A DNA stretch of 64,000 bases from DTYU01 sp040756575 (GCA_040756575.1 JBFLYP010000006.1:57811-121810); one strand, 5' to 3'; numbered from the stretch's first letter, positions 32,654 to 43,056 are shown. Made by a program: numbers and translations. The notes: generated by a model not told the origin, from the letters alone.

Positions 32654-35600
32654 ATGGGGTTGGTTTTGCTGGGGCTGGCAGCAGGACTTTTTGTCCTGCT
32701 TGCGGCCGCAGAGCAGTCCGGTGCCGCCACAGCATCCTTTTCCGGGCAGGGCACGCTGACCCACCGTACAACCTATGACTTTTCCCGCCACCAGTTTAAC
32801 TATGAACCGGTGCGGGACGCGATTGTGTATTACACGGGAATAACGGACCCGTCCCTGTTCCAGGAAACCAGAAGCGACGCAAACGGCAGGTACAGCTTGA
32901 GCTTTCCTTCCGCCGGCGTTTACGAGCTGGTGATCATTTCTGCCGGGCACCGGATCATTAAGGAGCAGACCGCCGTTAATTCTTCTTTTACCCGCGATTT
33001 TACACTGGTTTGGAATACCAAGAATGTGAAAGTGATCGTTCAGGGGTTGCGGACAACACAAGGCGGCGTCGCTGAAAGGTGGCCGCTCCCTTATGCGGTA
33101 GTCGATTACGGCAGGGGCAAGGTGCTGACAGACGAAACAGGCCAGGCGGTTATTGACGGGATCCCTCCCGGGAAACATTATTTTACCGCGCGGGCTCCCT
33201 TTCACCTTCCCGTTGCGAAAAGTGTTTATATTGAAGAAGAGTTGTGCGACAACAGAGAACCGCACAGCGTCATCTTGGAGCTGCCGCCTTGCCCTGATTG
33301 GTTGTCCGATAATTTTGTGCCGATAGATGATAAAGGTTCCTATGTTCGCTACTTTGACTGGCCCTTTCCCAAAAAGGTCCTGGAGGTTTACCCGACCCAG
33401 GAGGATTTACAGGACGGGTGCCTGCCGATCACCTATGCGATGACAGGCAGCGGCAGCCGGGTCCACTGGGGGCCCTGGGCAAGCAGGCCGGGGGTGATCG
33501 ACCAAATAGATGCGACTTTCAAGGTTTATGACATTATGTCGATGGTTGCCGGGCTGATCGGAACCGACGCCCCGGGCGCCGAAGAAGCCGCCGAACTAGC
33601 CCAGGATGTCGCGGATTTCGCCTTAGAACAAGTCCAGCAGCATCTGGGAGACGAAGCCAACGCCGACGGGTCCCATGATTATTTCCTCTCCTACATGGTG
33701 ATGGGAGGGGGGTGGGTCTGGAACAAACCAGTAGACTGGGCATTTGCCGGTTACATTTCGGATCGGGGGGAGATAGAGGCCAGCCGGGACGCTGTAGGGC
33801 TGGGACTACTGGAGAACATCACGCCGCCTTACCGGGCCTTCCGCAACGCGACAATGTTCTGGGACGAGGGGAGCGGTACCTACAAGCACCTGCCGCCGGA
33901 ATACATGGACGCCGTGACCAAGCCCGACTTGGAGCTGGCAGGCATACACGTCACACCGCCGGAAGACGTTGCGTCCGTGAAAGCGGCGGCAACATGGACT
34001 GACGGTTCAGCTTCCTGGCTGGGGGGGGTCTACCCCAGCGGCAACCACAGCACCGCAGCGGTCACGGCCGGGCAGGAAACCGTCGTCCAGGTAAGGGTAG
34101 CCAACAACTCAACCATTCAAAAAAGGGCGCCCTCCGTTCAGTTGTGGTACAGAAAGAATCCGGATGATAGATGGCAGCTCATCGGCGGGGATGCTGTCTA
34201 CCGGGCGGCCATGCCCATATTCTCCGAAACTGCGGAGATCGTGGGCCAGAAGTGGGGCAAAAGCCCCAGTGATCTGGTTCCCATTGGGTTCAGAGAGGGG
34301 GAGACCATCGCCTTTTGCTTTACCCCGGCTTGGGATCCCTCGCTGCCGCCGGACCAGCCCCAGGAACACGAGCTTAAGGCGGTAATCAGCTACCCGGACT
34401 CGCAGTCAGCAAAACCTGACTATAAACCGCAAAACGACACGGCCGTTATGAAAATCCTGGTTTACCCTCCGGCCCTTGATAACCGGTGCCCGGACCTCAA
34501 AGCCGAATCACTGCAGGTTACTGTCCAGCAGCCCTGGGCGGGGCAAAACCAGTTTTACGCAGCTTACCGGATCGAAGTCAAAAACGCGGGCTTTGAACCG
34601 GCAAAAGATTACAGCGTGGTGGGATATTTGGACGGCCGGCAGGTTTGCGGCCAGTATGTTACCGGGACAGCCGAACACCCGGCTCTCGGGCCTAACCAGA
34701 CAGCCGTTTTTGATCTCGTTACCACCCAAATGGGCGCGGGCGGATTCTTCGGATCAGGACAGCATACCGCAAAGGTCGAGGTGGTCCCGTACCCGGCGGT
34801 AGGCTTCCGCAATGAACGCAACCTGGACAACAATGAGCTTACCGTCTCGTTTAGTGCGTATGATACCCATGCACCGGTCATCGAGTCTGTTTACCCGAGC
34901 GGCGGAACCTTCGGGCCTTCCTGGGTCACCCTGCGGGCGGTGACCGACGAACCGGCCGCGGTTCGTTACAGTTCCACTCCTGGGTCATATGACCAGATGA
35001 CCGGTCAATTGACACCCGGGTGGAATGATGCAGATTTGGCCAACGCCTTAGGCCCGGTCGAGTTTTCCCATACGGCAACCATTTATGAGGCGCAGCCCGG
35101 TTCCAGGACATACTACCTGCTGGCTAAAGACCGGGACGGCAACATATCACAGCCCAAGACCATATCCTATGACATCGGCGCGGTCGACCTTGCCGTTTAC
35201 GAATTTAAGGCTACGCCTTCACCAATCACCGCCGGGCAACCGATGACCATTACCCTCAAGATTAAGAACCTGGGTAGCGCTTCCACCAACATTGAGCCTT
35301 TTTATGCTCCCATGGCCGTATTGGGAAGGGTGGACGGCAACGGACCCGGCTGGATTTACGGCGAGCCTTTCCTGCTGGAATGGAGTTTTAACGACCTCGC
35401 CGGTTCGCCGAAGCAATTGGCGCCGGGTCAGGTGGCTACCTTCACCTATACATTTAACGCGCCCCCTGTTGTCGGCAGTTACAGTTTAAGCGCGGAACTG
35501 GACCCAGGCGGGTACATTACCGAACAAAACGAGAACAACAACCGGGGAAGCTGCAGTTTTACGGTGAACAGCGGCGCTCAGCTCCTGGGGTCCTGGATTG

Positions 35601-38600
35601 AGCCGCTGGCCCCGGTCCAAAAAACCACCGGGTTTAATGTCGGTTGGGGCGGGACCGCGACGGCAACCAAATACCGGGTGCAGTACAGTTCATCAGCCAA
35701 CGGGTCGGTATGGAGTTCGTGGCAGTATATACCGGGAATTTCCGAGGCCAGCCCCACCACAGCCAAGTCTGTGTATTTTTCCGGCACCGATGGTATGCAT
35801 TACCGTTTCCGCGTCCAGGCCGGGGACAACCAGGGCAATTGGCACCCGTTCCCCGAATGGCCTTCGGAAATGATTAAAGAAACACAGGTCGATACCAGCC
35901 AGCTCTCGGCGTGGGTTACCAACGGGCGCATGACGGAATTCACCGTCAATTGGACCCCTGCAACCGAGGCTCCGGGAACAATGACCGATTTTCGCCTTTC
36001 GTTTTACCCTCCCGGGCAGAATTACGCAACCAACCCCACACCGTATTTCAAGTACGAAAGGGGCGTTGATCCGGATTACAAGGCAAACATCACAAGTATT
36101 ACTTTCTCCGGACTCCAGCCCGACAGCCTGTATGTGGTGGAGATGGGAAGGGACCGTGCGGTAGGGAGTACCATAGTGCATGACTATGCCTGCGCGGGTT
36201 ACCGCACGCCGGCGGTGAATAACACCCTTGACGCCTGGGTCGATAACATCGGGCGTAATTCTTTTACCGTACATTGGACTCCGGGGGATAAGTTCTCATA
36301 TATCGTCATCCGGGCGGTCTACGGCCCGGCTGAGGGGGACAGCCTGAAACAGCTTCACGGGACAATTTCCGGCGGGGCGGAAGTAATCATAAGCAATGCC
36401 GGCACAACATCATACACTTTCAGCGGTGAACTGCTGCCCGGCGTGCCCATTACCCCGAACACCACTTATTCCCTGTGGCTCAAGCGTGTAAACACCGGAA
36501 TCCCCGGGACGGACGACGCCGTGCTTACCGTAACCACCGCGCCGTACCCGCTGACGGTCAAGTGCCTTGACAACGCCACCGACCAACCGCTGGCCGGGGT
36601 AACGGTAACGGTCAGCGGGCAGGGCCAAAACCTGACCGGGGTTACTGATGCTGCGGGGCAGGTTGTCTTTAACCCGCTGCCGGGGAATTACAGGGTATCG
36701 GCCGACGGCAGTGCAAACTGGTATACGGTACCAGGCAGCTCCTGGCAGGATGTACAGATTTCAAATGATCCTGGCGTTACCGCGTACTGCAGTTTTCGGT
36801 TTACAAAAGCCGGCAGGGTAAGCGCACACCTGTGGAGCGGCTACGGCTATATTCCGGAGGTCGATGTTCAATGGTGTGACCAGATTACCGGGCGGACTTA
36901 CACCGGTACTACGGATTGGGCCGGGCGCTGCGATCTGATCATTCCGGCAGGCACTTATAAAGTCAAATTTTATGCCGGCAAATATGACGGCCAGACGGTT
37001 GAGTACCCGTACGATGTGACCGTGAAATGGCAGCAGGAGACCCCGCACCCGGCTTCCGACTATGCCGCTTTCGTAAACTATTACCTGCAGCCCAACGGCC
37101 GGATCCTTGTCGGTACGGTGAAAAAACAGGATTTATCGGGTACTGTCGTGCCGGTGCCCGGCGCAAGATTCCATCTCGGCGATACGGCTGTAAACGCAGG
37201 GCCGGACGGGTCCTTCAAGGTATGCCGTCTTGCTCCCGGAAACTATACGGTTGCGGCGGCGGTCCCCGGCTGCGAACCGTACAGCGCGGCAGTCGACCTG
37301 ACATCCATTGCCTACTGTGGCCACGATATTATCCTGCTACCGGACCGCACCCCGCCCAAGCCGCCGGTTTTCCGGACATATATCGGGGCAAGTAAAGCGA
37401 CCGCCGAGAAAGGCGCCGGTGGAGAAAATGATGCAGTAAATATTGAATTGCCAAAGACAAGCAAGAACGGGGAAACGAAAGCCGAAACCTCCGGCTCAGC
37501 CTGGGTAACGAACCAGCGGGTCATTCGGGTAACCGGAAAGGCCGAAGCCGGTTCGACGGTCAGGATCTTCAACAAAAACGGGAGCCTGGTGGGAAGCCAG
37601 CAGTTGGTCGAAGGCGAGTCCGCTTTCGATATTTCCATACCAATAGAGCCAAAAAGCATCAATGTTTTTACCGCCGATGCCGCCGATGTCGCCGGCAATA
37701 CCAGCCAACCGGCTAGGCTACCGGAGGTGTTTGCCCAGGAATGCCCTGTAGTGCCGCCGGCACAGCCTCTGTTGGATGTACAGGAAATAACGGTTTATGT
37801 TCCGCACTTCCTCATCACAGGCAAGGCGGATCCCAATAATCTGATTAAGGTTTTCAATAATCCTGATGGTAAAGGCAAACCAAAAGGAGAACCCGCGGCC
37901 GTCTGTCAGCTTACCGGCGGGAGGCAGCAATTCGAAGCACTCGTAAGCCTGAAAGAAGGCGGCAACACGTTTTTGATTACCGCTACGGATGCCGCCGGGT
38001 ATACGAGTACTCCGGCCAGGGTGAATATAGTTTACTTAAATGAAAAACCGGTCCGGCCTGCTGTAAGCCGACCAATGCAAAGCGTCGTAACCGACCAATT
38101 ACGGTACTTGATAAAAGGGACCGCCCTGCCGGACCACAAGGTTATCCTTTATAGGCGAAGCGCCGGCGGTCAGATGTCGCAGGTTTCCACAGTGAATGCC
38201 TTACCAAACGGTTTATTTGAGTTTGATGCGGAGTTGTTGAAAGACCAAACCAATAATTTTGCCGTGGGCATGGAGGACTCTGACGGTATTACCGGTGTCC
38301 CGCCAATAATTCAGGATGCCGCCCCGCCGGTGATTAGGATTACTGAACCGGAAAAAACCGATGTTGTCCAGCAGGGCTTCAGGTTTGCGGCCTATGTCTC
38401 TGATGCGGGGCCTGTCGAGTGCAAGTTCCTTTTCCGTCCGACGGGGTCGGAGAGCTGGCAGGAACTTGGAGCGGTGAACGAAGGGGCCGGGATTTACCGT
38501 GCCGATTGGGGTAATGCTGTTCTTCTTCCCGGAGAATACGAATTAAAAGCCGCCGCGGTTGACGGTTTCGGGCGGCAGGCGGAATCGGAAACCGCGCGGG

Positions 38601-40177
38601 TTCAGGTGCCTGCAAAGGTCATTGGACCGACTGTTTATGGGCAGGTCGTCATCGAAGGAGGCGGAATAACCGGTTCGCTAAAGGTGTTATTCAAAGACTC
38701 CGAAGGCCGGGAATGGGTGGCGCTGACCGGAGATGAAGGAAGTTTTGCCGTCGCCCTGCCTGCCGGCAAATATTCCGCCACAGTTACTCCGCCCGGCTGC
38801 ACGACTGCCGTTTATAAATTCATAGTGTCGCCCGAAGCAGAAAAGAATGAATTCATCAAGCTGGTTTGCAGGCTGGAAAAACCTTTGCTGACCCTGAAAG
38901 AGGCCAAGGAAAACCTGAATACGTTACTGAAAATGCAAAGCATTCCGGAAGAAACGAAGCCTGAGGAAACCAGTAGCAGCGGCGGAGGTTCGGGCGGAGG
39001 TTCAGAATACGCCGATAAAGAACCGCCGGCGGCGGTTTCCAGCAATCCGGCAGATCAAGAGACCGGTGTATCTGTAAACAGTCTGATTACCGTTAATTTC
39101 AACGAAAGCGTACGGGAAGGAGCCTATTTTAACGACATCGCGCTGAGAGCGGGCGAAACGGCAGTTGCTGCGGCTTACAGCGTAAGCGGCAATACCCTGA
39201 CCATTACGCCGTCTGCCGGCCTTGATTATGGTACCGAGTATACCGTGGTGATCCCCGCCGGCGCGGTGCAGGACGCGGCCGGGAACGAGCTTGAAACGGA
39301 GTATACATTCAGTTTCACAACCGAGGACGAGCCGGATACAGAGCCCCCGGCCGTGACGGCCACCAGCCCGGAAAGCGGTGCAACGGGAGTAGCCGTCTCC
39401 ACCGCTGTAACCGTAACCTTTAGTGAGGCGGTACACGAGGGTCCAAATATCGGTAACGTTGCTTTGAGAGCGGACGAAACCGTCGTTGACGCAGTCTATG
39501 CCGTAAACGGTGACACCCTGACCATTACGCCGTCTGCCAGCCTTGATTATGGTACCGAGTATACCGCAGTGATCCCCGCCGGGGCGGTAGAGGACGCGGC
39601 CGGGAACGAGCTTGAAACGGAGTATACATTCAGTTTCACAACCGAGGACGAAATATATAACCTGCCAGACGATTTCTCCGGAACTCAGGGCCAGAACAAC
39701 TGGTATTACTACGGAGAAGCCGGGGGGTATTACCTGCTCCATTATGACGACTATGTTGAACCCTGGTGGACAGACGGCGTGGATACCTGGAACACAGACA
39801 GCAGCCGGTATCTGCAAATCGCTCCGGACTTCATCCAAACCGGGGAAGGTTCTAATACCGCTGCCGGGTGGCAGGCGCCGAGGGCCGGTACGGTGAGCAT
39901 CACCGGAACAATGACAATGAACGGCAATTATCAGGGCGGCTGGAACGATGACGGCATTAACTTCAGCGTCCGGAAAAACAGTGAAACTATAGCGGGACCG
40001 GTCTGGGTGTACCATTTGGAAGGCTATAATACCGGTACCCTTTCGTTAGATATTGACGTGGCCGAAGGGGACATGATCTATTTCTACCAGGACCGCCGAA
40101 ATTGGCAGGACTGCGACGCAGCGAGTTATGACTTTACCGTACGGTATACAGAAGAGCCGGCGGAAGAAGGATATTAA
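32654..40177 (+). CDS. Giant modular surface protein (about 2507 residues)
   Basis: An exported multidomain protein. The signal peptide is about residues 1-25 from ATG 32654 (the frame opens at 32582). Domains in rough order: Cna_B-like (40-190), a unique region (190-440), CARDB-type domains (around 440-780 and 870-980), fibronectin III-like domains (about 985-1310), Cna_B/SdrD_B-like domains (1315-1590), Ig-like bacterial domains (1630-1980), another Cna_B-like module, then two nearly identical Big_5 domains (2130-2335) and a C-terminal beta domain of about 160 residues. No cell-wall anchor motif is seen. Likely an adhesin or matrix fibre. It is followed by a terminator and the uvrB fragment. 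Confidence 0.78.
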   Translation: MGLVLLGLAAGLFVLLAAAEQSGAATASFSGQGTLTHRTTYDFSRHQFNYEPVRDAIVYYTGITDPSLFQETRSDANGRYSLSFPSAGVYELVIISAGHRIIKEQTAVNSSFTRDFTLVWNTKNVKVIVQGLRTTQGGVAERWPLPYAVVDYGRGKVLTDETGQAVIDGIPPGKHYFTARAPFHLPVAKSVYIEEELCDNREPHSVILELPPCPDWLSDNFVPIDDKGSYVRYFDWPFPKKVLEVYPTQEDLQDGCLPITYAMTGSGSRVHWGPWASRPGVIDQIDATFKVYDIMSMVAGLIGTDAPGAEEAAELAQDVADFALEQVQQHLGDEANADGSHDYFLSYMVMGGGWVWNKPVDWAFAGYISDRGEIEASRDAVGLGLLENITPPYRAFRNATMFWDEGSGTYKHLPPEYMDAVTKPDLELAGIHVTPPEDVASVKAAATWTDGSASWLGGVYPSGNHSTAAVTAGQETVVQVRVANNSTIQKRAPSVQLWYRKNPDDRWQLIGGDAVYRAAMPIFSETAEIVGQKWGKSPSDLVPIGFREGETIAFCFTPAWDPSLPPDQPQEHELKAVISYPDSQSAKPDYKPQNDTAVMKILVYPPALDNRCPDLKAESLQVTVQQPWAGQNQFYAAYRIEVKNAGFEPAKDYSVVGYLDGRQVCGQYVTGTAEHPALGPNQTAVFDLVTTQMGAGGFFGSGQHTAKVEVVPYPAVGFRNERNLDNNELTVSFSAYDTHAPVIESVYPSGGTFGPSWVTLRAVTDEPAAVRYSSTPGSYDQMTGQLTPGWNDADLANALGPVEFSHTATIYEAQPGSRTYYLLAKDRDGNISQPKTISYDIGAVDLAVYEFKATPSPITAGQPMTITLKIKNLGSASTNIEPFYAPMAVLGRVDGNGPGWIYGEPFLLEWSFNDLAGSPKQLAPGQVATFTYTFNAPPVVGSYSLSAELDPGGYITEQNENNNRGSCSFTVNSGAQLLGSWIEPLAPVQKTTGFNVGWGGTATATKYRVQYSSSANGSVWSSWQYIPGISEASPTTAKSVYFSGTDGMHYRFRVQAGDNQGNWHPFPEWPSEMIKETQVDTSQLSAWVTNGRMTEFTVNWTPATEAPGTMTDFRLSFYPPGQNYATNPTPYFKYERGVDPDYKANITSITFSGLQPDSLYVVEMGRDRAVGSTIVHDYACAGYRTPAVNNTLDAWVDNIGRNSFTVHWTPGDKFSYIVIRAVYGPAEGDSLKQLHGTISGGAEVIISNAGTTSYTFSGELLPGVPITPNTTYSLWLKRVNTGIPGTDDAVLTVTTAPYPLTVKCLDNATDQPLAGVTVTVSGQGQNLTGVTDAAGQVVFNPLPGNYRVSADGSANWYTVPGSSWQDVQISNDPGVTAYCSFRFTKAGRVSAHLWSGYGYIPEVDVQWCDQITGRTYTGTTDWAGRCDLIIPAGTYKVKFYAGKYDGQTVEYPYDVTVKWQQETPHPASDYAAFVNYYLQPNGRILVGTVKKQDLSGTVVPVPGARFHLGDTAVNAGPDGSFKVCRLAPGNYTVAAAVPGCEPYSAAVDLTSIAYCGHDIILLPDRTPPKPPVFRTYIGASKATAEKGAGGENDAVNIELPKTSKNGETKAETSGSAWVTNQRVIRVTGKAEAGSTVRIFNKNGSLVGSQQLVEGESAFDISIPIEPKSINVFTADAADVAGNTSQPARLPEVFAQECPVVPPAQPLLDVQEITVYVPHFLITGKADPNNLIKVFNNPDGKGKPKGEPAAVCQLTGGRQQFEALVSLKEGGNTFLITATDAAGYTSTPARVNIVYLNEKPVRPAVSRPMQSVVTDQLRYLIKGTALPDHKVILYRRSAGGQMSQVSTVNALPNGLFEFDAELLKDQTNNFAVGMEDSDGITGVPPIIQDAAPPVIRITEPEKTDVVQQGFRFAAYVSDAGPVECKFLFRPTGSESWQELGAVNEGAGIYRADWGNAVLLPGEYELKAAAVDGFGRQAESETARVQVPAKVIGPTVYGQVVIEGGGITGSLKVLFKDSEGREWVALTGDEGSFAVALPAGKYSATVTPPGCTTAVYKFIVSPEAEKNEFIKLVCRLEKPLLTLKEAKENLNTLLKMQSIPEETKPEETSSSGGGSGGGSEYADKEPPAAVSSNPADQETGVSVNSLITVNFNESVREGAYFNDIALRAGETAVAAAYSVSGNTLTITPSAGLDYGTEYTVVIPAGAVQDAAGNELETEYTFSFTTEDEPDTEPPAVTATSPESGATGVAVSTAVTVTFSEAVHEGPNIGNVALRADETVVDAVYAVNGDTLTITPSASLDYGTEYTAVIPAGAVEDAAGNELETEYTFSFTTEDEIYNLPDDFSGTQGQNNWYYYGEAGGYYLLHYDDYVEPWWTDGVDTWNTDSSRYLQIAPDFIQTGEGSNTAAGWQAPRAGTVSITGTMTMNGNYQGGWNDDGINFSVRKNSETIAGPVWVYHLEGYNTGTLSLDIDVAEGDMIYFYQDRRNWQDCDAASYDFTVRYTEEPAEEGY
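39194..39651 (+). repeat. Internal 137-bp near-identical duplication in the giant gene
   Basis: 39194-39330 and 39515-39651 are almost identical and sit 321 bp apart, the period of a Big_5 domain. The first halves of the two domains have diverged, so the identity suggests recent gene conversion or unequal exchange. Confidence 0.85.
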
Positions 40178-40316
40178 TGCGGAAAAGGATATTAATAAGG
40201 AGACGCAGTTTTACTTGAAAGGGTTAGGCAGCAAGAGCAGCGCCGTTAGACCATTCTTGTGAGTTAGCCGAGAAGAGGAATCTAAGTAGGCAAATGTTCA
40301 CCTTGCTTTGGTGGGT

Positions 40317-40340
40317 GCCCCGAAAGGGGTTTATTTTTTT
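40317..40340 (+). terminator. Terminator after the giant surface protein gene
   Basis: GCCCC-GAAA-GGGGT followed by TTATTTTTTT. It lies between the giant gene and the uvrB promoter. The preceding 40178-40316 shows no gene. Confidence 0.7.
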
Positions 40341-40382
40341 GTGGTATAATGGTTTGAGAAAATTCCGGGCGAGAGTGGTAAG

Positions 40383-40571
40383 GTGTCATCTTTTAAATTG
40401 GTTTCGCCCTTTGCACCGGCGGGGGACCAGCCGCAGGCGATTGAGAAGCTCGTCGCAGGGCTCAAGAAAGGGTACCGGATGCAAACCCTTCTCGGGGTGA
40501 CGGGTTCCGGAAAAACGTTCACGATGGCAAATGTGATTGCGCAGACCGGGCGGCCGACGCTGGTGCTGGTT
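40383..40571 (+). pseudogene. uvrB: UvrB 5' fragment
   Basis: The frame from GTG 40383 encodes the conserved UvrB N-terminus: FKLVSPFAPAGDQPQAIEKL, the Walker A GVTGSGKTFTMANVI and QTGRPTLVLV. After about 63 residues it runs into IS110-derived sequence at about 40571 and ends. The remaining 590 or so residues, including the helicase motifs and UvrC-interacting end, are missing. The promoter is intact, with TATAAT at 40345-40350. UvrB is essential for nucleotide excision repair, so the intact 3' part or a full copy should lie elsewhere in the genome; the junction marks a rearrangement breakpoint. Confidence 0.9.
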
Positions 40572-40884
40572 CGCTGGACACAAAGGAAACCAGTTTGGAA
40601 CGGTAGCGCAGCAAGTCGCGGATTTCGCGGATGTCTGCTGGGGGAATGAAGCTACCCGGGACCAGCCCATGTTTGTGAAGGTCCGCAATCCAGATGGAAT
40701 CCTTTTTGTCGGTCTTCTTGCTGCGGATCGCCTTGACATACTTCGGATGTGCCAGGGTGATCCGGCAGGAAGGCTCCAGGATGTTGTAGACGGGAATCCA
40801 GTACTTGCCGGTGGACTCCATGCAGACATACTCACACTGATTATTTGAGAGCCACAGCGCTAATGCTCTTAGATCTTTGGTAAA
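40572..40884 (-). mobile_element. IS110-family transposase internal fragment
   Basis: About 104 codons on the minus strand encode part of the RuvC-like (DEDD) domain of an IS110-family transposase: FTKDLRALALWLSNNQ, CEYVCMESTGKYWIPVYNIL, KAIRSKKTDKKDSIWIADL and REIRDLLRYRSKLVSFVSSE. The first about 45 residues and the whole C-terminal half are missing. It is fused in frame to the coupling-protein N-terminal half at 40885 and abuts the uvrB fragment at 40571. It is not functional but marks the junction. Confidence 0.85.
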
Positions 40885-41910
40885 CCCCGCCAGCACGTCG
40901 AAGAAATAGTCTTTAATCTCTGGATCCGCGTCCATCCCCCGGACCAACGCCTCAAGCTTCGTCGGGTGAAAATACTTGAAAACCGTCAATAGATCGGGTT
41001 TAAGGCTCGCTTTCTGCAAGATGTGCAGCATTATCTGCAGGTATCTTCCTGCCATTGCCTCCCAATGCTTCGCTTCGGTCCCCCAATCTTCCAGGTGCAG
41101 CAGCTTGTCTTTCAATTCCGTCGGTCCCCCATTCGCCAGTGGATCGTAGTGACACGAACCTTTCGTAAAACCAAAAACCCTGCAGGCCCTTCCCGTTTCT
41201 TCTGTTTTTCGCTTGATCCACTGCGCGAACTCAAAATCACCTTTGCCATCCAGGAGGATGGTTGCGAATTCGCGTTCCACCGCGAACTCCAGCGGGTTTT
41301 TTAAAGTCGTCGTCTTACCGCTCCCCGGTCCGCCTAAGATGAGCATGTGCATGTTCATCTTCTTGTCAGCTATGACCACCGGCCACAGGCTTTCCGCTTC
41401 CACTCCTAACAAGAAGCCGTCAGTCGGGTGCAGCATCTGTGATACGCGCCTGAGCGCTTTCTTCTCTCTTTCGGTCGGGGCAGACCTTCCGAAAATAGTT
41501 TTTGAGCTTTTCTTTTTCCTGCGCTTCGCCAGGCTGAATAGCCCCACCGCCGTCAGCCCCCAGCCCAAGGAGGAGCCGGTGACAAGCCCGGCATATCCCC
41601 AATCGAAAGCTCTCGGCTCCGGCTTTACCGGTTTTCGCAGCATCTCCTGTTTCGCCTGTTCCCAGGACCGCGCCGCGAAGCGACAAAACTGTGTCGCCGT
41701 AAACCCCGGCCCCGCCAGGCTGAAGTGAAGACAGACTAGCAGCAGCGCTCCCGCCGCCGTTACTGCCAAGGCCGCCAGCCGCCGGCGTTCGGACGGAATA
41801 AGCTCCAGGAGTTTGTAAGCCGCAAGCGCCGCTAACGTCACCGGCAGCAGTATCACCGCGATCAAAAACGCAATCAGGTATCCCTGCCACGCCGCGGGTT
41901 CAGTTTTCAT
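40885..41910 (-). pseudogene. N-terminal half of a TraD/VirD4-type coupling ATPase (split gene)
   Basis: About 342 residues. Three membrane segments lie in the first 130 residues (AFLIAVILLPVTLAALAAYK, LAALAVTAAGALLLVCL, YAGLVTGSSLGWGLTAVGL). Then a Walker A P-loop LILGGPGSGKTTTLKNP near residue 190 and ILLDGKGDFEFAQW follow. The sequence ends at DYFFDVLAG, exactly where the half at 18031-18747 resumes. Coupling proteins pump relaxase-bound DNA into the conjugation channel. The frame now continues into IS110 sequence, giving a 463-residue chimera. It overlaps the upstream small membrane gene (41900) by 11 bp, an operon-like arrangement. Confidence 0.85.
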
Positions 41911-42280
41911 CGTCCGTCACCGCCTTTCGGTCGGCGGTCACCGCCGCCAAGCCGCCGCCGAACAGCCCCCAGCCTGCCGCTGAAACCAAAATTTCTTGTA
42001 AACTTACGCCTCCCGGGGCCCACTCGCCGAAGAGCAAGCGATAAGAAACCTCCGCGATAGCATAAATTAGCGCCGCCGGGCCGATGCAGCTAAACTTGAC
42101 CAGCGCCAGCATACCGGCTCCCGCCAGGATTGCCGCCACTGCCGCCTTTCGCCGCTTCACCGCGAAGTAAACGGCGCAGCCTAAGCCGGTAGCCGGGAGC
42201 GTCAGCGTCCCGAACAGCGCGACAGCGAAAGAAAATAAAAACTCTTCGACGCTACTAAACCCAAACCGGTTCAGGTTCAT
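41900..42280 (-). CDS. Small membrane protein of element 1
   Basis: A 126-residue protein with three hydrophobic segments (about 12-38, 48-75 and 95-115). No family recognised. Its end overlaps the start of the coupling-protein half by 11 bp, so the two are translationally coupled and it may assist the coupling protein or the conjugation channel. Conjugative operons often carry such small membrane proteins next to TraD. It follows the replication-relaxation gene on the same strand. Confidence 0.65.
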   Translation of the reverse strand: MNLNRFGFSSVEEFLFSFAVALFGTLTLPATGLGCAVYFAVKRRKAAVAAILAGAGMLALVKFSCIGPAALIYAIAEVSYRLLFGEWAPGGVSLQEILVSAAGWGLFGGGLAAVTADRKAVTDDEN

Positions 42281-42388
42281 AAAAGCATCCCCTTTCTAGA
42301 GCGATTGTTTAATTGAAAACCACGCGCCAGGATTCGCTACAAGCCCCTTCTGCGCGGTCGGTAATAAAACTTTTTACCTACCCGGTTT

Positions 42389-43039
42389 TTAAAGCGCCTC
42401 CTGCGCGGTCCTGGAGCCTTCTGCCGCTAAAACATCTTCTGAGCAAAAGACCTTCACGAAGTCGTAGCCCCTGGTTAGCTTCTTGTACCGTTCCGCCTGC
42501 CTTGCGGTACGACAGATAAACCATACTTCGTAATATTCGCTCTTGCGCAGATAGTCCCGCAGCACTTTACCTAACGTCGCCTTCGTTTTCGCCGTCAATT
42601 CCACTTCTACCGCGATCTTTTCGCCGCTATTCAAGACTAAGATCCCATCTGGGACGTGGATGTTCAATCCAACCCCGAACTTTTGCCCGGCCTCCCGGCG
42701 TAGCTCCCGCTCTGTGGTCCAGGCAGCACCGGAATAGCGTTCCAGCAACGCCGCCGCAATGTCCGCCACCGCTAAGTTGTGCGGCAACGTTTGCAGCCTG
42801 ATCGGGAACCGCCCCAGCTCGGCTTCAATTTCCTCCAACCCGCGCAGAGAACAGCGGTAGATCCCCGCCTGACCGAATAGCACCCTGCGGTAGTTTAAAT
42901 ACTTCTCCTGCACCATCTTCTGCAAGCGCAAATAAGTCATTCGCTTGCTCATTCCCATCAGCCTCATCACCTGCGCCGCCGTAAGGTAGCCAAAGCGGTT
43001 GATAAGCCGCAAAATCTGCTTGTCCCGTTCTGTTATCAC
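42389..43039 (-). CDS. Replication-relaxation family protein (MobC-like accessory)
   Basis: A 216-residue protein of the Replic_Relax family. It has an N-terminal winged helix (ERDKQILRLINRFGYLTAAQ, then MGMSKRMTYLRLQKM) and a C-terminal nuclease-like domain (HNLAVADIAAALLERY, VPDGILVLNSGEKIAVEVEL). The latter has a D...E-x-E pattern reminiscent of restriction-like folds. In plasmids and integrative elements of Gram-positive bacteria such proteins act in plasmid relaxation, often as partner or substitute of a relaxase. No conventional relaxase gene was recognised in element 1, so this protein may be central to DNA processing. It is next to the nested palindromes at 43386. Confidence 0.78.
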   Translation of the reverse strand: MITERDKQILRLINRFGYLTAAQVMRLMGMSKRMTYLRLQKMVQEKYLNYRRVLFGQAGIYRCSLRGLEEIEAELGRFPIRLQTLPHNLAVADIAAALLERYSGAAWTTERELRREAGQKFGVGLNIHVPDGILVLNSGEKIAVEVELTAKTKATLGKVLRDYLRKSEYYEVWFICRTARQAERYKKLTRGYDFVKVFCSEDVLAAEGSRTAQEAL

Positions 43040-43056
43040 GTGTTATCACCCCGTTA

